Origin: Ostrinia nubilalis
Taxonomy: Eukaryota; Arthropoda; Insecta; Lepidoptera; Crambidae
Assembly: GCF_963855985.1 (NCBI RefSeq)
Contig: NC_087107.1
Coordinates: forward strand, 4,092,001 to 4,156,000
Reading direction: 5' to 3'
Length of the DNA: 64,000 nucleotides
Under the pieces are notes generated by a model that was not told where the DNA came from, did not search any database, and was given only the letters and a program-made list of their open reading frames with translations. How positions within the stretch are numbered: the first letter of the stretch is position 1; each line of letters opens with the position of its first letter. The position numbers and the translations under genes are program-made. Shown here in pieces: positions 45,851 to 58,609 of this stretch.

Positions 45851-47263
45851 CGTGATACGACAGATAGTCCAGTCAATAAAGCATTATAGATGGAAAACTG
45901 TAGAACACAATTTCTGACTTCAGGACTTTATTTAGACTAGTTAGGAGGTGAACATAGCAAAAGTCCCCGCCCTTAGCCCTTGAGCCGGCGGGGAGAGGGG
46001 GGTTTAAAGGTGCCACTTTTCGGTTTTTCGCTTAATCCTCGGAAACTATGCGTCCTAGTGACATGACTACTTTGAACCAAAAAAAGCATATTCAATTTGC
46101 TACAGGTGAGATAGTCAAGTTTTTCAATAAATTGTATAGTTTTCGCGGCATTTGCTCTAGAAAGTCTGTAATATTGGAAATTTTATTTATGTCTAACATG
46201 TTCCCATCAGGAGAAAATCGACTAAATAAACATTGAGCAATCATTCTAGACATGCGGGAGCATGTTAAGCCTAGTTCCAGGGAGGGGACTGCACCGTGCG
46301 TACATTTAGACGAATCAATTGGAGCCACTTTTGACTCCTCATCACTCAAAAAGTACTGTGCATTAACACTTCAAATTTGGTTCATGTGTTGAGACTTGCA
46401 AGATATACATCAGTTTCAAATTTCACAAATATCCCTCAAACGGTTCTTTAGGTATTGACGTCCAAAAATCTACATGTTTGACCTATAGACCAAATTCTAA
46501 CCACTTCCAGATGACATCGAAGGTTCAAATTTGGCATCCAGAAAGGTAGTTATGTAAATACAAAGGAACAAATAAAAAACCAGTAAATTTTAACATTTCA
46601 CATGTTATAGATAGATGTTAGTGTTCTAAATGTCGATTTTTGAACGTCAATACCTAAATAACCGTTTGAGGTATATTTATGAAATTTGAAGCTGATGTTT
46701 ATCTTAAAAGTCTCAACACATGAGCCAAATTTGAAGTGTTAATGCACAGTAGTTTTTGAATGATAAGGAGTCAAAAGTGGCTCTAATTGGTTCGTCTAAA
46801 TATACGCACGGTACAGTCCCCTCCCTGGAACTAGGCTTAACATGCTCCCGCATGTCTATAGTGTTTGCTCAATGTTGATTTAGTCGATTTTCGCCTGAAA
46901 AGAACATGTAAGACAAAAATAAAATTTCCAATTTTACAGACCTTCTAGAGCAGATGCCGCAAAAACTATACAAGATATAGAAAATCTTGACGGTCTCACC
47001 TGTAGCAAATTGAATAAGCTTTTTTTGGTTCATAGTAGTCATGTCACTAGGACGCATAGTTTCCGAGGATTAAGCGAAAAACCGAAAAGTGGTACCTTTA
47101 AACCCCCCTCTCCCCGCCGGCTCAAGGGCTAAGGGCGGGGACTTTTGCTATGTTCACCACCTAACTAGGCTAAATAAAGTCCCGAGGTCAGAAATTGTGT
47201 TCCACGGATTTCTCTCTACACCGTCGTTAAGGCATTCATTGACTGGACTAAGATTGTATCGCG
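45851..47263. mobile_element. large foldback element, ~636-bp arms
   Basis: Left arm 45851-46486 and right arm about 46627-47263 are inverted copies around a loop of about 140 bp. Arms include CCCCGCCGGCTCAAGGG-type GC-rich blocks and have diverged from each other. Each arm carries a frame of 62 codons starting MRPSDMTT (46048-46236 plus, 46869-47057 minus), with many amino-acid differences between the two, so protein constraint is not evident. No transposase is seen. Confidence 0.85.
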
Positions 47264-49177
47264 ACGCAACATAATTATAAATGCGTATTGGTTTTAGCGG
47301 TTTGTTAACACTTTTACGAGTTGTTGAAATTTACTTGGAGTACGAGCAAATGGCTGTTAAACCTTTTAATGGCAAGTTTTCTCACGGTTTTAGAGCTTAG
47401 TGTAGTTAAATTTGCGGCCTAATTTAGCAAGTTTATAAACTTAAACAAGTTGTGTTCTCACAAGCTTTACAGAGCATATAATAATATCTGCAATATTTTT
47501 AGTATGTTTATCTCACTTCATATCACAGTGGTTGGTTTGATGAATGTGAGGTTCGATTCTTAGCCGGCAGGCCTTAAAGATACATCTCAACGTTCATTTG
47601 ATAAGTCCTATTTGCAACGCATTAGTTTAATTAACAGACAGCTATAAAGAATTGCAGAATAACTTAATTATTATGTCAAATCGTTCATGAAAACGGGATT
47701 AAAAAAAGGTCTCCTCCAGGTTTCCATAATTTCGTAAAATATCATCTTGTGAATGGTAACATCAGAATTCAGAGGGCAAAGCTTGGTGTCAGATTTAATG
47801 AGTCACCATAAATTTTACGAAACACGAAATCGAAGTTTTTTGAACAATCCTAAACACTACAAATACTACAATGCTATGACTGGAAACAGAAAACTTAGTT
47901 TTTGACTATCTGGCTTATCTGGGTATTGAACCTAAAAACTCTCTAGATCAAATATTCCAACTCTATAGTCTCATGACTACGGACACTTACATAATGTAGA
48001 TCCTGCATACATAACTTAATACACCGCAATGATAATTCAGAAGATAATTAGCCGCATTACAAGCAATGTCATAACAGACGCGCCGACCCCCATAAACTCA
48101 TCTCAAATTCCATTCTCAGCCATAAATAAACGGAGCCGTGGTTCTGAGAGAGCATTATTTGTTTCGCATATAATAATGGCATATTTAGTGGCCGATATCA
48201 GTTAATACGGAGAGGTTGGCATAAATCGGCGCGCGCGTAATCTCGCATCGCCCGCCCCGCCCCCCGCAGTAACTCTCTGCTATCTACCCCGAATATTGTT
48301 AATCAGAGTATCATTAGCTCTTGACCGGTGCACACTACTCGTAACATCTGTAATTTAATAATTCATAAATCGTGGGTGGAATGAGCGGGGTGTGCTGGAT
48401 GTGGTTAATGGAATTGCTGAATGCATCGAAAGACATTGAATCAGGAATTAACGCCAATAAAAATTAACCTGATAAGCAGAGTCCATTTTTTAATGAAATT
48501 AAATCTATTATCTTTAAGTCGTTGAATTTACGCAACTCGAGAGAGCTGAACCATCAAAATACTCTGCAACTTTACAAAGATTTCGGGATAGCCTTACACT
48601 TTGGGAGACATTAATGTAATCATTCTGAACGATGGAGATGGAGAAAATCCTCTAAAACATAAATAGGCACTCGTAGGTAGGGCCTTTTGTCAGAGGATAA
48701 TACGACACAGCAATACGAATAGGTAAAAATACTAGTACAGATGTAAGTTGCGATATCCGTACCACTTTGCAAAATAAAACCAAATTAAAAATAAACTAAA
48801 GTAGGTATGTCAAGTTAATTAAGCTGATTTAAAGTATGCAAAGTTATTTTCTGTTCTTTGGAAAATTACAATTGTACCTAAATTATGAACCTAAACCAAA
48901 CAATATTGTCCAAATAGCGAGTTGCTTCATCGGAATTACACATTATAAATATGAGGAAAACATGGTCCAAACCACCCCGTGTGCACAAAGGGTTAAACTC
49001 CGGACGCGATGCTGCCATAGCGCACCGATACAGATAAACCTAACGGAGGCCAGCCGCTATAAATCCATGGGTACTTCTGTCTCGCTTGTGCACAGGAAAA
49101 ACTAACCCCTAGAGAAACATCTGTCTCGGTTGCTGTAGTGCTTGCGAGATGCATTGGTGCTTATTGGGTCCTTAAAC
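47264..49177. other. non-coding; CpG-rich block 48050-48380
   Basis: The CpG-rich block with ATAAATAA/TTTATG cores looks regulatory. 48960-49150 has balanced composition and could be a repeat. No exon recognised. Confidence 0.35.
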
Positions 49178-49183
49178 CCATAT

Positions 49184-49304
49184 CGTTCGTTCGTTCGTTC
49201 GTTTCAGCCAAATGACGCGGACGTCCACTGCTGGACAAAGGCCTCCCCCAAGGTTTTCCACAATGAACGGTCCTGCACTGCCCGCATCCAAGCTCCTCCC
49301 GGGA
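49184..49304 (-). mobile_element. RTE-type LINE 3' end with (ACGA)n tail, CCATAT target duplication
   Basis: Minus-strand copy of the same subfamily as 43079-43318, only the last ~35 codons and the tail. CCATAT flanks it (49178-49183, 49305-49310). A GACGCG insertion lies next to the GGACGTCC position. Confidence 0.8.
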
Positions 49305-49310
49305 CCATAT

Positions 49311-50793
49311 AACAAGAGCAATTTATTTATGTATTTTATTTATCGCATTTATAACAAGTTCAAATTCTAATATGCATCTTATTTATCTATCATCTGTGAA
49401 TATCGAAAGAGAGCGGTCAAAATTACTCATATTGTCGCAAAATTATTGATTCAAATGTAGAGTCAAGTTTTATATGGTCGCAAAAGGGATGTGTATGTAA
49501 AATTAAAAGATATTGCGCCAGATTTGGTAGCTAATTAAGAAGTAATGAGGAAACAGGGCATGAGTACGCATGGGTCTATAACAAAAGCGACTTTATTTTT
49601 AAACACCAAACGAATTCGTTAGTTACATTAAAAAAAATATCAGGTTTTATTTTGTAAAATAAAAATTTTGACAATGCTTTAGTATAGTGCATCATGCTAT
49701 TTCTAAAAAGCCCCACCAAAAACAAAATTGAATTCGGATATCTTTTCAAAACCCCACACTAATCAGCCAATCTGAAAACCAAAGTCCAATACAGACCATA
49801 CCAAGTGGAGCGCAATAAAGTATTTTACAAGTGATACAAAATGTAAGGCAATCGGCAGGCCGGATCTCCCTCGTTGCTTTTACATTATAAATACTCCGCT
49901 ATTTATTTCTGGAAATCGGCTGGCCATCATCAATATTGGTTCGGATATTGTTGTGGTCCACTTAGAGGTTTCCCAAGACTTTGCGATTGTAAATTAAGCG
50001 GACCGAGACTTTCTATTGAGCTATTGGTGCATTTTCATTTCTCGGTCGTCATTGTTTTTATTAGTTTGTAATGACGCTAATAGCATCCTCTAAGACAATT
50101 TACTTTAGTGTTTGATTTTATTATCAAAACAAAGAAATTCTAACAAATTTTGGAACTAAAAAATCCTATTACTTTTGGTGGAAAATGAACCGAATGGCTT
50201 TTCGTTTGCCACTTGCTTGCGATGGCGACTACTCACCAAAATTCGTTTTACCAAGGTTCTTTATACCGAAATTTTCAAGATTTACGCTTGGGTTTTTGTA
50301 GCTACTATAGCTTTGCTTATGTTGGGGCTAAGTAAATTGGTATGGTAGCTGAAACAATTTATTTTCAGTACCTACATGCGACGTGGACCATACAAACTCA
50401 GTTTCTCGTTTTCAATTAATTGCCATCCGCACAGTAGCCAGAATCACTTTCACACTTTTCTTGCACGCAGTAATGTCACCGCGACACGCGCGCGCGCACC
50501 TTCCGTCGCTTATAAGGCGTTGCGCGTACCGTGTCGACCAAAACGGACCACCGTAATTAGCGACTTCGCTTTATCTTCAGCTTAATTTATCGCGCTAATT
50601 CAATTTATACGTCTGTTCATAGTTTAATTTATTAGCATTATAAACAGCTTAAATGCCCGCTGGTTTACTCGTGTAGCGCAGCGTATTCGGAATTTACATT
50701 GAGGTTTATCGCTGAAACATATTGAATTTCACGCACTGGCTAATGGTTACTATTAAACGGGGCATTACTAAAAACAAGCTCCGTTCGAATGTG
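49311..50793. other. non-coding; CpG-rich block 50450-50590
   Basis: A run of GC dinucleotides (CGCGCGCGC at about 50487) lies in a CpG-rich block. No exon recognised. Confidence 0.35.
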
Positions 50794-50922
50794 AGGTCCT
50801 ATTCTGCAAAATATAAATGATATTTTTAAGATTTGTGTCCGTATCTCTCGCTCGCACTTAGAATACTAAGTGAGAAAGAAAGTGGTAGAGCTGATATATC
50901 GATACCTTTACAGAATAGACCT
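50794..50922. mobile_element. 129-bp MITE-like hairpin
   Basis: AGGTCCTATTCTGCAAA and TTTACAGAATAGACCT are imperfect inverse ends; inside, CTCGCACTTAG pairs loosely with CTAAGTGAGAAAG. Non-coding. Confidence 0.65.
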
Positions 50923-53520
50923 TCAGACCCATGGCCTAAGTTTTATTATCAGTGACTAAAATAGTATTTCTTCAATGTTCACGCTTTGAATACTCGTATA
51001 TTTACAGATTCTAACACTGGCTCGAGTTTCACAAAACTAAAAGCTAGAATCTAACAAATGCGACATAGACGAAGCGCTTCAAATAAGTTAAAACTACCCG
51101 AATCTCTGTAACCGATCCGACATTGTTGCATCTCACGACTAGGAAAGACAAATGCTCACCCGCCATCAGCCAGACATGACTCGAACCTTGTACTCGGACA
51201 ACTCTTTCTCGATACCTAGCCGACAATCGTGTAGGACATCGGTCCGACACCCGACAATCGATTCGGTACAAGTTTAAAGGCGACTAATGTAATAAACTTG
51301 TTCCATACACAACGATACTCGAGCAGAGGTAGAGCATAGAAGAACGGACAACCCATTTTGTCCAAAAATATTCACAATAATAAATTTGATAACAAAGTAA
51401 CTTAATTCACTAAAAAACATGCTAGTCGATGAAGATTGAAGGCCCACAGTCAATTCAAATGAAAGAACTTGCGAAACTGTGGTTAATACTTAAAACTTGC
51501 CAGTTAATCTACGCCAAACTTTTCGAAAGAAACCCAAATTGTCCCAAAAAGCAGGGGTAACATTAGATCACTTGCAATAAGTATGTAACACAGCACAAAG
51601 TTTTAATCAGCCATACAAGCAATATAAATACGTATCCGGTATTTATCCTATGTATCTTTAGTAACCGGGGGCTATTTACCGAAGATTTACTGCGACTTAA
51701 GCGAAGACTGTGTGACTTATGAAAAACGAAGGGTTTATTGTTCTGGCCGTTTTTCCCGGGCTTTGTCTGTACCTCGACGCTGTCATTAACTATTTATAAC
51801 CAGCGTTTTAACTACAGGCGTTTGTAGTTTGTACTTAAATGGTTTACGCACAAACGCGCGGGCTTTCAGTATATCATTTAGAGGACATGCGAATGCCTCT
51901 CGCCTAACCACCGAACGCATAAGGCAATAAAACTCATTCACACGTTTGTCAATTTAATAGATGCCTTATTAAAAGTGCGCGCTGAATCGATTCACTCGAT
52001 CCCACTCGATTTATTCGCCGATGCTCCGAATTCGATTTGTGTTGGCAGCACTGGCAGTTGCGTTTACGCAGATGTTGATTTAAGTTCTGTTCGATATTTA
52101 AATTTATTCGTGTTCCATTTTGTGTGTATTTATTTCTAATGTAAAACTTCAGTGCTGTATGATTTATTGTGTTCAGAACAACTGTGTGTAGACACTTTAT
52201 CGATTTATTAAGTTAATCGATTAAGGATTATTTAGGAAATCGGAATTAATTTATGGTTTACAGCCAGAAAGCGTAGAGGCGTGTTGTGCTCGAGCTTTGT
52301 TAACATTGTAAGAGTTTCGCACTTTGGGTAATAAATTACATGACTTTGGACACCGCGTTTGTTTACCAACCGATGAATAGGCATGTTAATCGATTACCAT
52401 CTCGATGTGTAAATTTTAGCAGTGTTTTAGTTGTGGCTTAAATGGAATGTTCCTTTTCGTATATATTTATGGGTAAAATACATATTTATGAGTCGATAAA
52501 ATTAGAGAATAAGACTGCAGTTTTAGCTAAGAGGTTAAGAAGAATTTTATTACTTTTTTTTTGTTTCCGTTTTCTCCGCTTTAACATTGAATTGCCAACT
52601 GATGTAAGATGCAACATAAATCTTGCTTTTAGCCGCTTAAGTATAGGCTTTTTGATAAACTCTCTTTTGTTCACGGTCCTTTATTTTGCCACAAACATAG
52701 AATCCAAAAGGTTTGACATTTTTTATCTCTACTACGTATGTATGCAGTAGCGATAGTATATTTACCTTAATTTAAAAGGTACCTACACAGAAATAAAACT
52801 AATAAAGTAACTCTAGCAGTGGTAGAGAGTGCACTGTTGAATAATTACCTATATTGTATGCAGTACCTGTACAACGGTGTTACACGCTGCAATTATTTGC
52901 ATTATCGGCATCTGGCGTAAACACTATGCAATCATCACGTTAAATACGGCTTGCGATGATGAATCACTGAAGCAATCTTAGGAAAATTATTATATAACCT
53001 TAATATTTTAAATATACTTTAGACAACACACTATTTCTCATAGTTTCGACGTAAGAGACCATACTTATTTGGCCAGTAACAGGCCCTTGATTGGTTCATA
53101 CATTAAACTGATCTTAATAATAACAACATTCGAAGACTTGAAATACTTGATTTAATGTTTCAACTTGATACAGATTTATTTATTTATTTATTTATATAAT
53201 TCACTGTGGACTTACAGATGTATCATCATAACCACTGATGATGCTTAGCAGCGAAAAGAAGAAAAGGAAAACCTACCCCGCGTAATGGGAGTGGGCGAGA
53301 GCAAAGAAAAAGAAGAAGTGATTGCAGGTACTTATCACCACCCTATTTAAAAAACTATTATTTTCTAAACTGTCTTGATTAGGAATCGAACGGTACAGAT
53401 TAAATTAAAAAACCAAGCTTAGCTATGGCTATCAGTTGGCAGATGAGTTTATTGATCGTGGAGACGAGACCTAAAGCTGTTTAGTTCCTAATTAAGCCCT
53501 GTATTCAGCTGTGTTTGGAG
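50923..53520. other. non-coding, no gene seen; CpG-rich block 51780-52080
   Basis: Homeodomain-like TTTATTCG/TAATAG words occur in the CpG-rich block. The overlapping frames on both strands at 52442-52750 have no motif. TTTA tract at about 53177-53195. Confidence 0.35.
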
Positions 53521-54735
53521 CTGTCACTATAAAATGTACCAATAAGTTTGCACTTCTGAACTCGCCCTTAACCCTTTCACGGGTCGGGCGGGTCCTTTCG
53601 TGTGAACCAGACCTAATTAGGCGTTTATAGTCTATTTTAGACACTAATTTATGAGTTGCCGACGTCATTAGAGTCATCAGTTAACCCAAATGCTACCAAA
53701 TATAGACGTACGACCAAAAACCAACTTGGAATATAAAGAGCGATTCGCTATCTCTTACGTCACCGAGATAGTCCCTGCCTATACGAGTAATGGTAAAAGT
53801 TAAAACTGGTAATTTTATGAACACAATATAATCGACTTCAACACAGATCTATCTCAATATCTTTAACATTCGGCGAGTTTAAGGTCATTAGCAAACCCCC
53901 CGAGGGAAGCTCAAACTATGCCTACGAACATAAAGCGATTCACCACTCTATTATACTTCGTTCGTTCGTTTCAGCCAAATGACGTCCACTGCTGGACAAA
54001 GGCCTCCCCCAAGGTTTTCCACAATGAACGGTCCTGCGCTGCCCGCATCCAGGCTCTTCCCGCGACCTTCATCAGATCGTCGGTCCATCTAGTAGGAGGC
54101 CTGCCCACGCTACGTCTTACAGCCCGCGTTCGCCACTCTTATGCTTAAATATGGCTAGTACTTAATGAACTTAAAACCGTCTCTCCAGTTGTATTGGCAG
54201 GCTGTCACTATAAAATCCGTTGCGCCAATAACTTTGCACTTCTGAACTCGCCCTTAACCCGGTCGCGGGCACGGATCCACTCGTGGGAACCGTGCCTAAT
54301 TACCCCGTTCTAGTCTATATTGGAGCCTAATTTGTTTGTTATTGACTTGTTTTAACTGTATTTTGCTTGAACTGAGAAGCTTCGTTGAGGAAATATAAGC
54401 TGAAATTTTAATATTATCCAGACCTCTATTATCAAGATTATAGAGTTGAAAAATAGTTCCAGAATAGATCGTATACTTTTAAGCGAATTGCAGGAATAGC
54501 ACTGAGTCAATGATGGAGGATAAAATTATGTTTATACCATTTGGATCCTAGCCTAATTCGCGACTGCGTGCGTCAGCGCATAAAGCATAAAGATTTGTCG
54601 TTGACGTAACCACCGACCGTCTCAACGACCGACTTCGCTCGGGTCAGCCCGGGAAGCCCGGTCATCCCGCAGGTGCCGCGACCCGGGCGGACCGCAGCTC
54701 GTGGGAACCGCTCCTAATTACCCCGCTCCACATAA
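53521..54735 (+). repeat. GC-rich non-coding module, two full copies and one partial
   Basis: Copy 1 at 53521-53652 and copy 2 at 54202-54333 share CTGTCACTATAAAAT, TTTGCACTTCTGAACTCGCC and CTTAACCC followed by TCGTG.GAACC..CCTAATTA. Copy 3 (about 54683-54735) has CTCGTGGGAACC and CTCCTAATTACCCCG. CCTAATTCGCGACTGCGTGC also occurs twice (54552, 54740). No frame is kept. A LINE tail lies between copies 1 and 2. Confidence 0.65.
53957..54138 (-). mobile_element. RTE-type LINE 3' end with (ACGA)n tail
   Basis: Minus-strand copy reading R..AVRRSVGRPPTRWTDD..KVAG to QQWTSFG and a stop, with the (CGAA)n tail at 53957-53971. It is the same subfamily as 43079-43318, truncated 5'. Possible TTAT-type target duplication, not exact. 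Confidence 0.8.
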
Positions 54736-56149
54736 CGAGCCTAATTCGCGACTGCGTGCGCCGGCGCCGGGCTCTCACGCACGCATTGTCTTCGTAATTG
54801 CCGATCCTGTTCAATTTGTTGCCTTCCCGCACTGTGATTCCTTTAAGTGGCCACTTTCAATTGCTAAATAAATCGTATGCGTGCTTAGACTAAGCGTTCC
54901 GAGAAAATTTCGCTGGCAACATTGTGCTATTTGCATCTGGCTGATGAAGATGTTAATGGGTGGATTTAGATTCGCGAGATGACCGGTGGTTAATGGTCAA
55001 GGAATAAGATCGGATGCCATACTAAGCAGAGGTATGATCCTTTGTGAATTTATACTGTAGCTTCATAGGCTGTTTGAATTCTAACTGTATTCGCGATCGT
55101 TGAACGTGGGAAATTTGTATTTAACAGTAAATACATTTTCGAATCATCATAATCTCTTCAAGTCGAATAGGTGTTTCAGGATGACGTTTTGGCGCCTACA
55201 AACGACCCCAACGCATACGATAGGTGTTGGAGGAAAAAGACAACGACGCAATGACGCTAGGTATAACCAACCAAACCCACAATTATCAAGAACAGGATCT
55301 GGGTTCTCCCAACCATCAAGAAAAAGAGCAACAATAACAAGGTAGCGAAAAGTTTCGAACTTTGGACATAACTTTCGATCTCCAACAACCAAAACACGTT
55401 CGCCCCTCCACCACAGCAAGTGCATAACTGTAAACAAAAGACTTGATAATTTCTAAGAAACCACAATGGATTCACGGGACGAGCACAAAGTTCCGAGGTT
55501 AGGTGCGCAAGCGCAAGGCGTTACGCTCCCGGGCAGCTGATGAAGACATCACGCGGCGCGCCAATTGATTAGTCGCGCGACGGCCGTTGGGGCGAGCGGA
55601 CGTGTTATTATGCGACGTTAGACACGCGTCCCGGTTCCAGATGGGTGAATGTACATATAAATTCTGCGAAACGAGATTTTGCTCCACACTTTATATTTTA
55701 AAGCGAGGTAATCTTTACTTTAACTATAACCTATGATGATTGAGCAGTACAAATTAAATACCTAAATACATTTGATTTTGCAATAGAAACCGAAGTAGCA
55801 ATAAAGATGTTACTCCAACTTATCTCAAAGCCAAAGACAGGGAATCTCATTGATTTCCCATTTTAGCAACAACTTTGACCACTAACTCAAACAACTTAAG
55901 GACTAACGACAGTTATAAACTTATTTAATAGACTCTAATGACGGTAACAGTTCAATAGGGAATTATAGCTCTAAATGCATTCTCTAATCGATGGTAGCAT
56001 GTATTCATTCGGCAGCAATTGGAACTGAGGTGAAGCTAAAGAGAACAACCAGCCAGCACATTCCAGTTTACATTTACTAGCTGAGAGCTAACTAAAGCCA
56101 GTCAATGTGAAAATCACTGGCCTCTCTATGTTCAACAGTCGGAGTGTGT
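54736..56149. other. non-coding; CpG-rich 54550-54800 and 55480-55640
   Basis: GC-rich blocks in AT-rich DNA, candidate regulatory sequence. The overlapping frames at 55100-55475 on both strands have no motif. Confidence 0.35.
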
Positions 56150-56192
56150 TCGTCCTGTGCCCTGTGGCTGAAATGATGATGATGATGATGAA
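56150..56192 (+). mobile_element. LINE tail fragment with (GAT)n
   Basis: CCTGTGGCTGAAATGATGATG matches the stop and tail region of the LINE at 20599. Only about 40 bp remain. Confidence 0.5.
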
Positions 56193-56704
56193 GCTAAGAG
56201 CTTCAATCGTTCGTTACACACACCACTTATGCACTTACAGCAAAAGATATCTCAATTTACCAAAAATAAGTTTTCATAAGCCGTCACAACACGACCACAA
56301 CGCATTGTGAGCTGTTTTTTTTTTCAACGAGGGTTTTCAGTCCCTGTGCGTAACGATATGTTACTACTACTACTAAGAAAGAGAGAGAGGCTCACAAATA
56401 AATTGTATAGAGATTTAAATTTTGTCGTATATTTTATCAAAAGAACTGGCTGTTTTCTACTGGTTATATGTAGTGCTTTTATCAGGATTCCTCAGTATCA
56501 ATCGGACAATTAACCTTTAGAGGATGGGCACATAGCGTCGTAATTAAGTCAGAAAGTACTAATACCACAGATATTAACCGTGAAGAATGTGGTCTGCAAT
56601 CCGCGATAATTGAGACTTAACTGCTCACTTAAGGCCTTTGACACCTGATGTAGGATTACTGTATTTAGCGATGAAATAAAGTAATTTCTGTTTAAGTAAC
56701 TTAA
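56193..56704. other. non-coding, no gene seen
   Basis: No recognised exon or element between the LINE fragments. Confidence 0.3.
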
Positions 56705-56970
56705 GTTTCTGCGTACTATATGCCCTACTCATTGCCACTTCAGCTTACTAATCCGTTGTGCTATGTCAGCGACTTTATTTCGTTTACGGATCTCCTCATT
56801 TCTGATTCGATCTCGTAAAGAAACACCTAGCATAGCCTTTTCCATAGCACGCTGTGAAATTTTGAGCTTATTTATAAGGCCTATATTGAGAGGCCACGTT
56901 TCCGAGCTGTATATCATCACTGGTAACACACACTGATTGTAGACTTTCTATTTTGGACGAAAAGATGTTG
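56705..56970 (-). mobile_element. RTE-type LINE ORF2 fragment, internal part
   Basis: On the minus strand, QCVLPVMIYSSETW followed by RAMEKAMLGVSLRDRIRNEE and RKRNKVADIAQRI is the region of the reverse-transcriptase ORF just upstream of the C-terminal piece seen at 43079. The next codon is TGA where the family has Trp (after KLKWQ), and an in-frame TAG lies at the other end. It is an inactive fragment. Confidence 0.85.
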
Positions 56971-58048
56971 CGTAGTTGGAATCTCCCGATCACCACCTTG
57001 CACTACGGAATTCTAAATTAACTGTCAAATTACTGATCCTACATCCATGTATCTTAACCAGTATAATCGAACACAAAAATAGATCGAACACGCACCGTTA
57101 ACATCCGATGTAGTTACAGCTGTGACAGATAGGCTCGACAACCGGGATCGAGACGATTCTTATCGGATCAGAACGACACAATAAAGGAACATATCTTTAC
57201 GATTCCATCAACAACAGTCACCGATCGATCAGGGCCACGGAGCTGGTACTGTTATCGAAGTATTCGGATTGAAACGGTGCGTTATGGACAGCGAATTGTT
57301 TGATGCATAATTAGGAGTTTAGGATTTAATCCATTGGAGCTGAGGGTCTAAAATTATTTAACTAGATGCCGGATTTTGATTTCGATATTATCCAAAAAGC
57401 TACTTTATGAGCAGGACCCACTCCAGAACTTTCTAGCCCTCCTGCAAAAGCAAAAGGTACAAATACACACAAAAATAGTTTAGAAGATTACCATAGAAAT
57501 GGAATGAATTGGTGAAAGCTTTAGGATGGTTTATGTCCACTATGGTAGAGCAGAAAGGTATGGGTCATAGAGGAATTGTTAGATTCTCTAAGGTATCTGT
57601 TAATTGCACCCAAATGGCTCCAGAAATTCATTTAATTTACATACAAGAAACCTATAAATCTCTAATCAATTATGTCAACTGCGCCATAACCATGCATGTC
57701 GCTAAGTCTTGAACGGCCGGTTAGCACTAAAATTATCTGATACTCTTTTATACAGCCACGCTTAATTCAATAGCTTAATCAACCCACCAGCAAGCCCAAC
57801 CCCAGGTTAATATATTCCAAAATAGATTCCCCGAGCGGCGTCGATTTGTACAGCGCATGCGTGGCGTGCCCGCCTGCATTTGTGCGCAGGCGCCGCCGGC
57901 GCTGCTCTGAATTGTTAGGGAACATTACCGCCGTATTAATTGCCAACATAAATGATTTTAATGCGAAACATTCGTAAGATATATCGATGCGGTTGATGTA
58001 ACGGGATTTATAAGGGCAATTTGTATATAATTCATTTTTATAGCCCGT
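56971..58048. other. non-coding, no gene seen
   Basis: 57840-57920 is CpG-rich. No exon recognised. Confidence 0.3.
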
Positions 58049-58051
58049 TAA

Positions 58052-58201
58052 GAGTAGGCGCACACCGTTGATTTTTCGTCGGGCGATAGTTTAGTCGGGC
58101 TGTTGATCAGTATGGGCATGTATGGGAGTGAGCACACTACGCCGATTCGATTTGGCCGATTCTTCATACAATTTGAAATCGGGCACAACTATCGGCCAAG
58201 G
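58052..58201. mobile_element. MITE of the GAGTAGGCGCACAC family, right end lost
   Basis: It matches 39032-39206 from the left terminus up to CAACTATCGGCCAA and then stops, so the right ~30 bp including the terminal repeat are missing. TAA precedes the left end, in keeping with a TWA target. Confidence 0.75.
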
Positions 58202-58356
58202 CTAGTTTCCTAAAAAAATTTTTTTAGTCCGTCATGTTTAATATCAAAAAATATTGGACACATATTTTTTATTTGTCAATCTAACAAATAATTACATAGT
58301 TATGGTGCGTTGAAGTTCCGCACGACGTCACAACGTGCGGCACTTTTATGCAAGCA

Positions 58357-58537
58357 CTAGCTTTCCGCCCGCGGCTTCGCCCGCGTGGAATTTTGTCTGT
58401 CACAGAAAAACTTTATCGCGCGCGTCCCTGTTTCAAAAACCGGGATAAAAACTATCCTATGTTCTTTCCCGGGACTCAAACTATCTCTATGCCAAATTTC
58501 ATCAAAATCGGTTGCGAGGTTTAAGCGGGAAAGCGTA

Positions 58538-58578
<41 letters not shown>

Positions 58579-58609
58579 GTTACTTTCGCATTTATAATAT
58601 TAGTTGGGA
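58357..58609 (-). mobile_element. non-autonomous Helitron-like element, full length, with (GACA)n
   Basis: Minus-strand copy with TCCCAACTAATATTATAAAT start (58609), about 10 GACA units at 58539-58578, the CGCGG/CCGCG hairpin and CTAG end (58357-58360). It is flanked by A and T as expected for A|T insertion. Confidence 0.75.
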
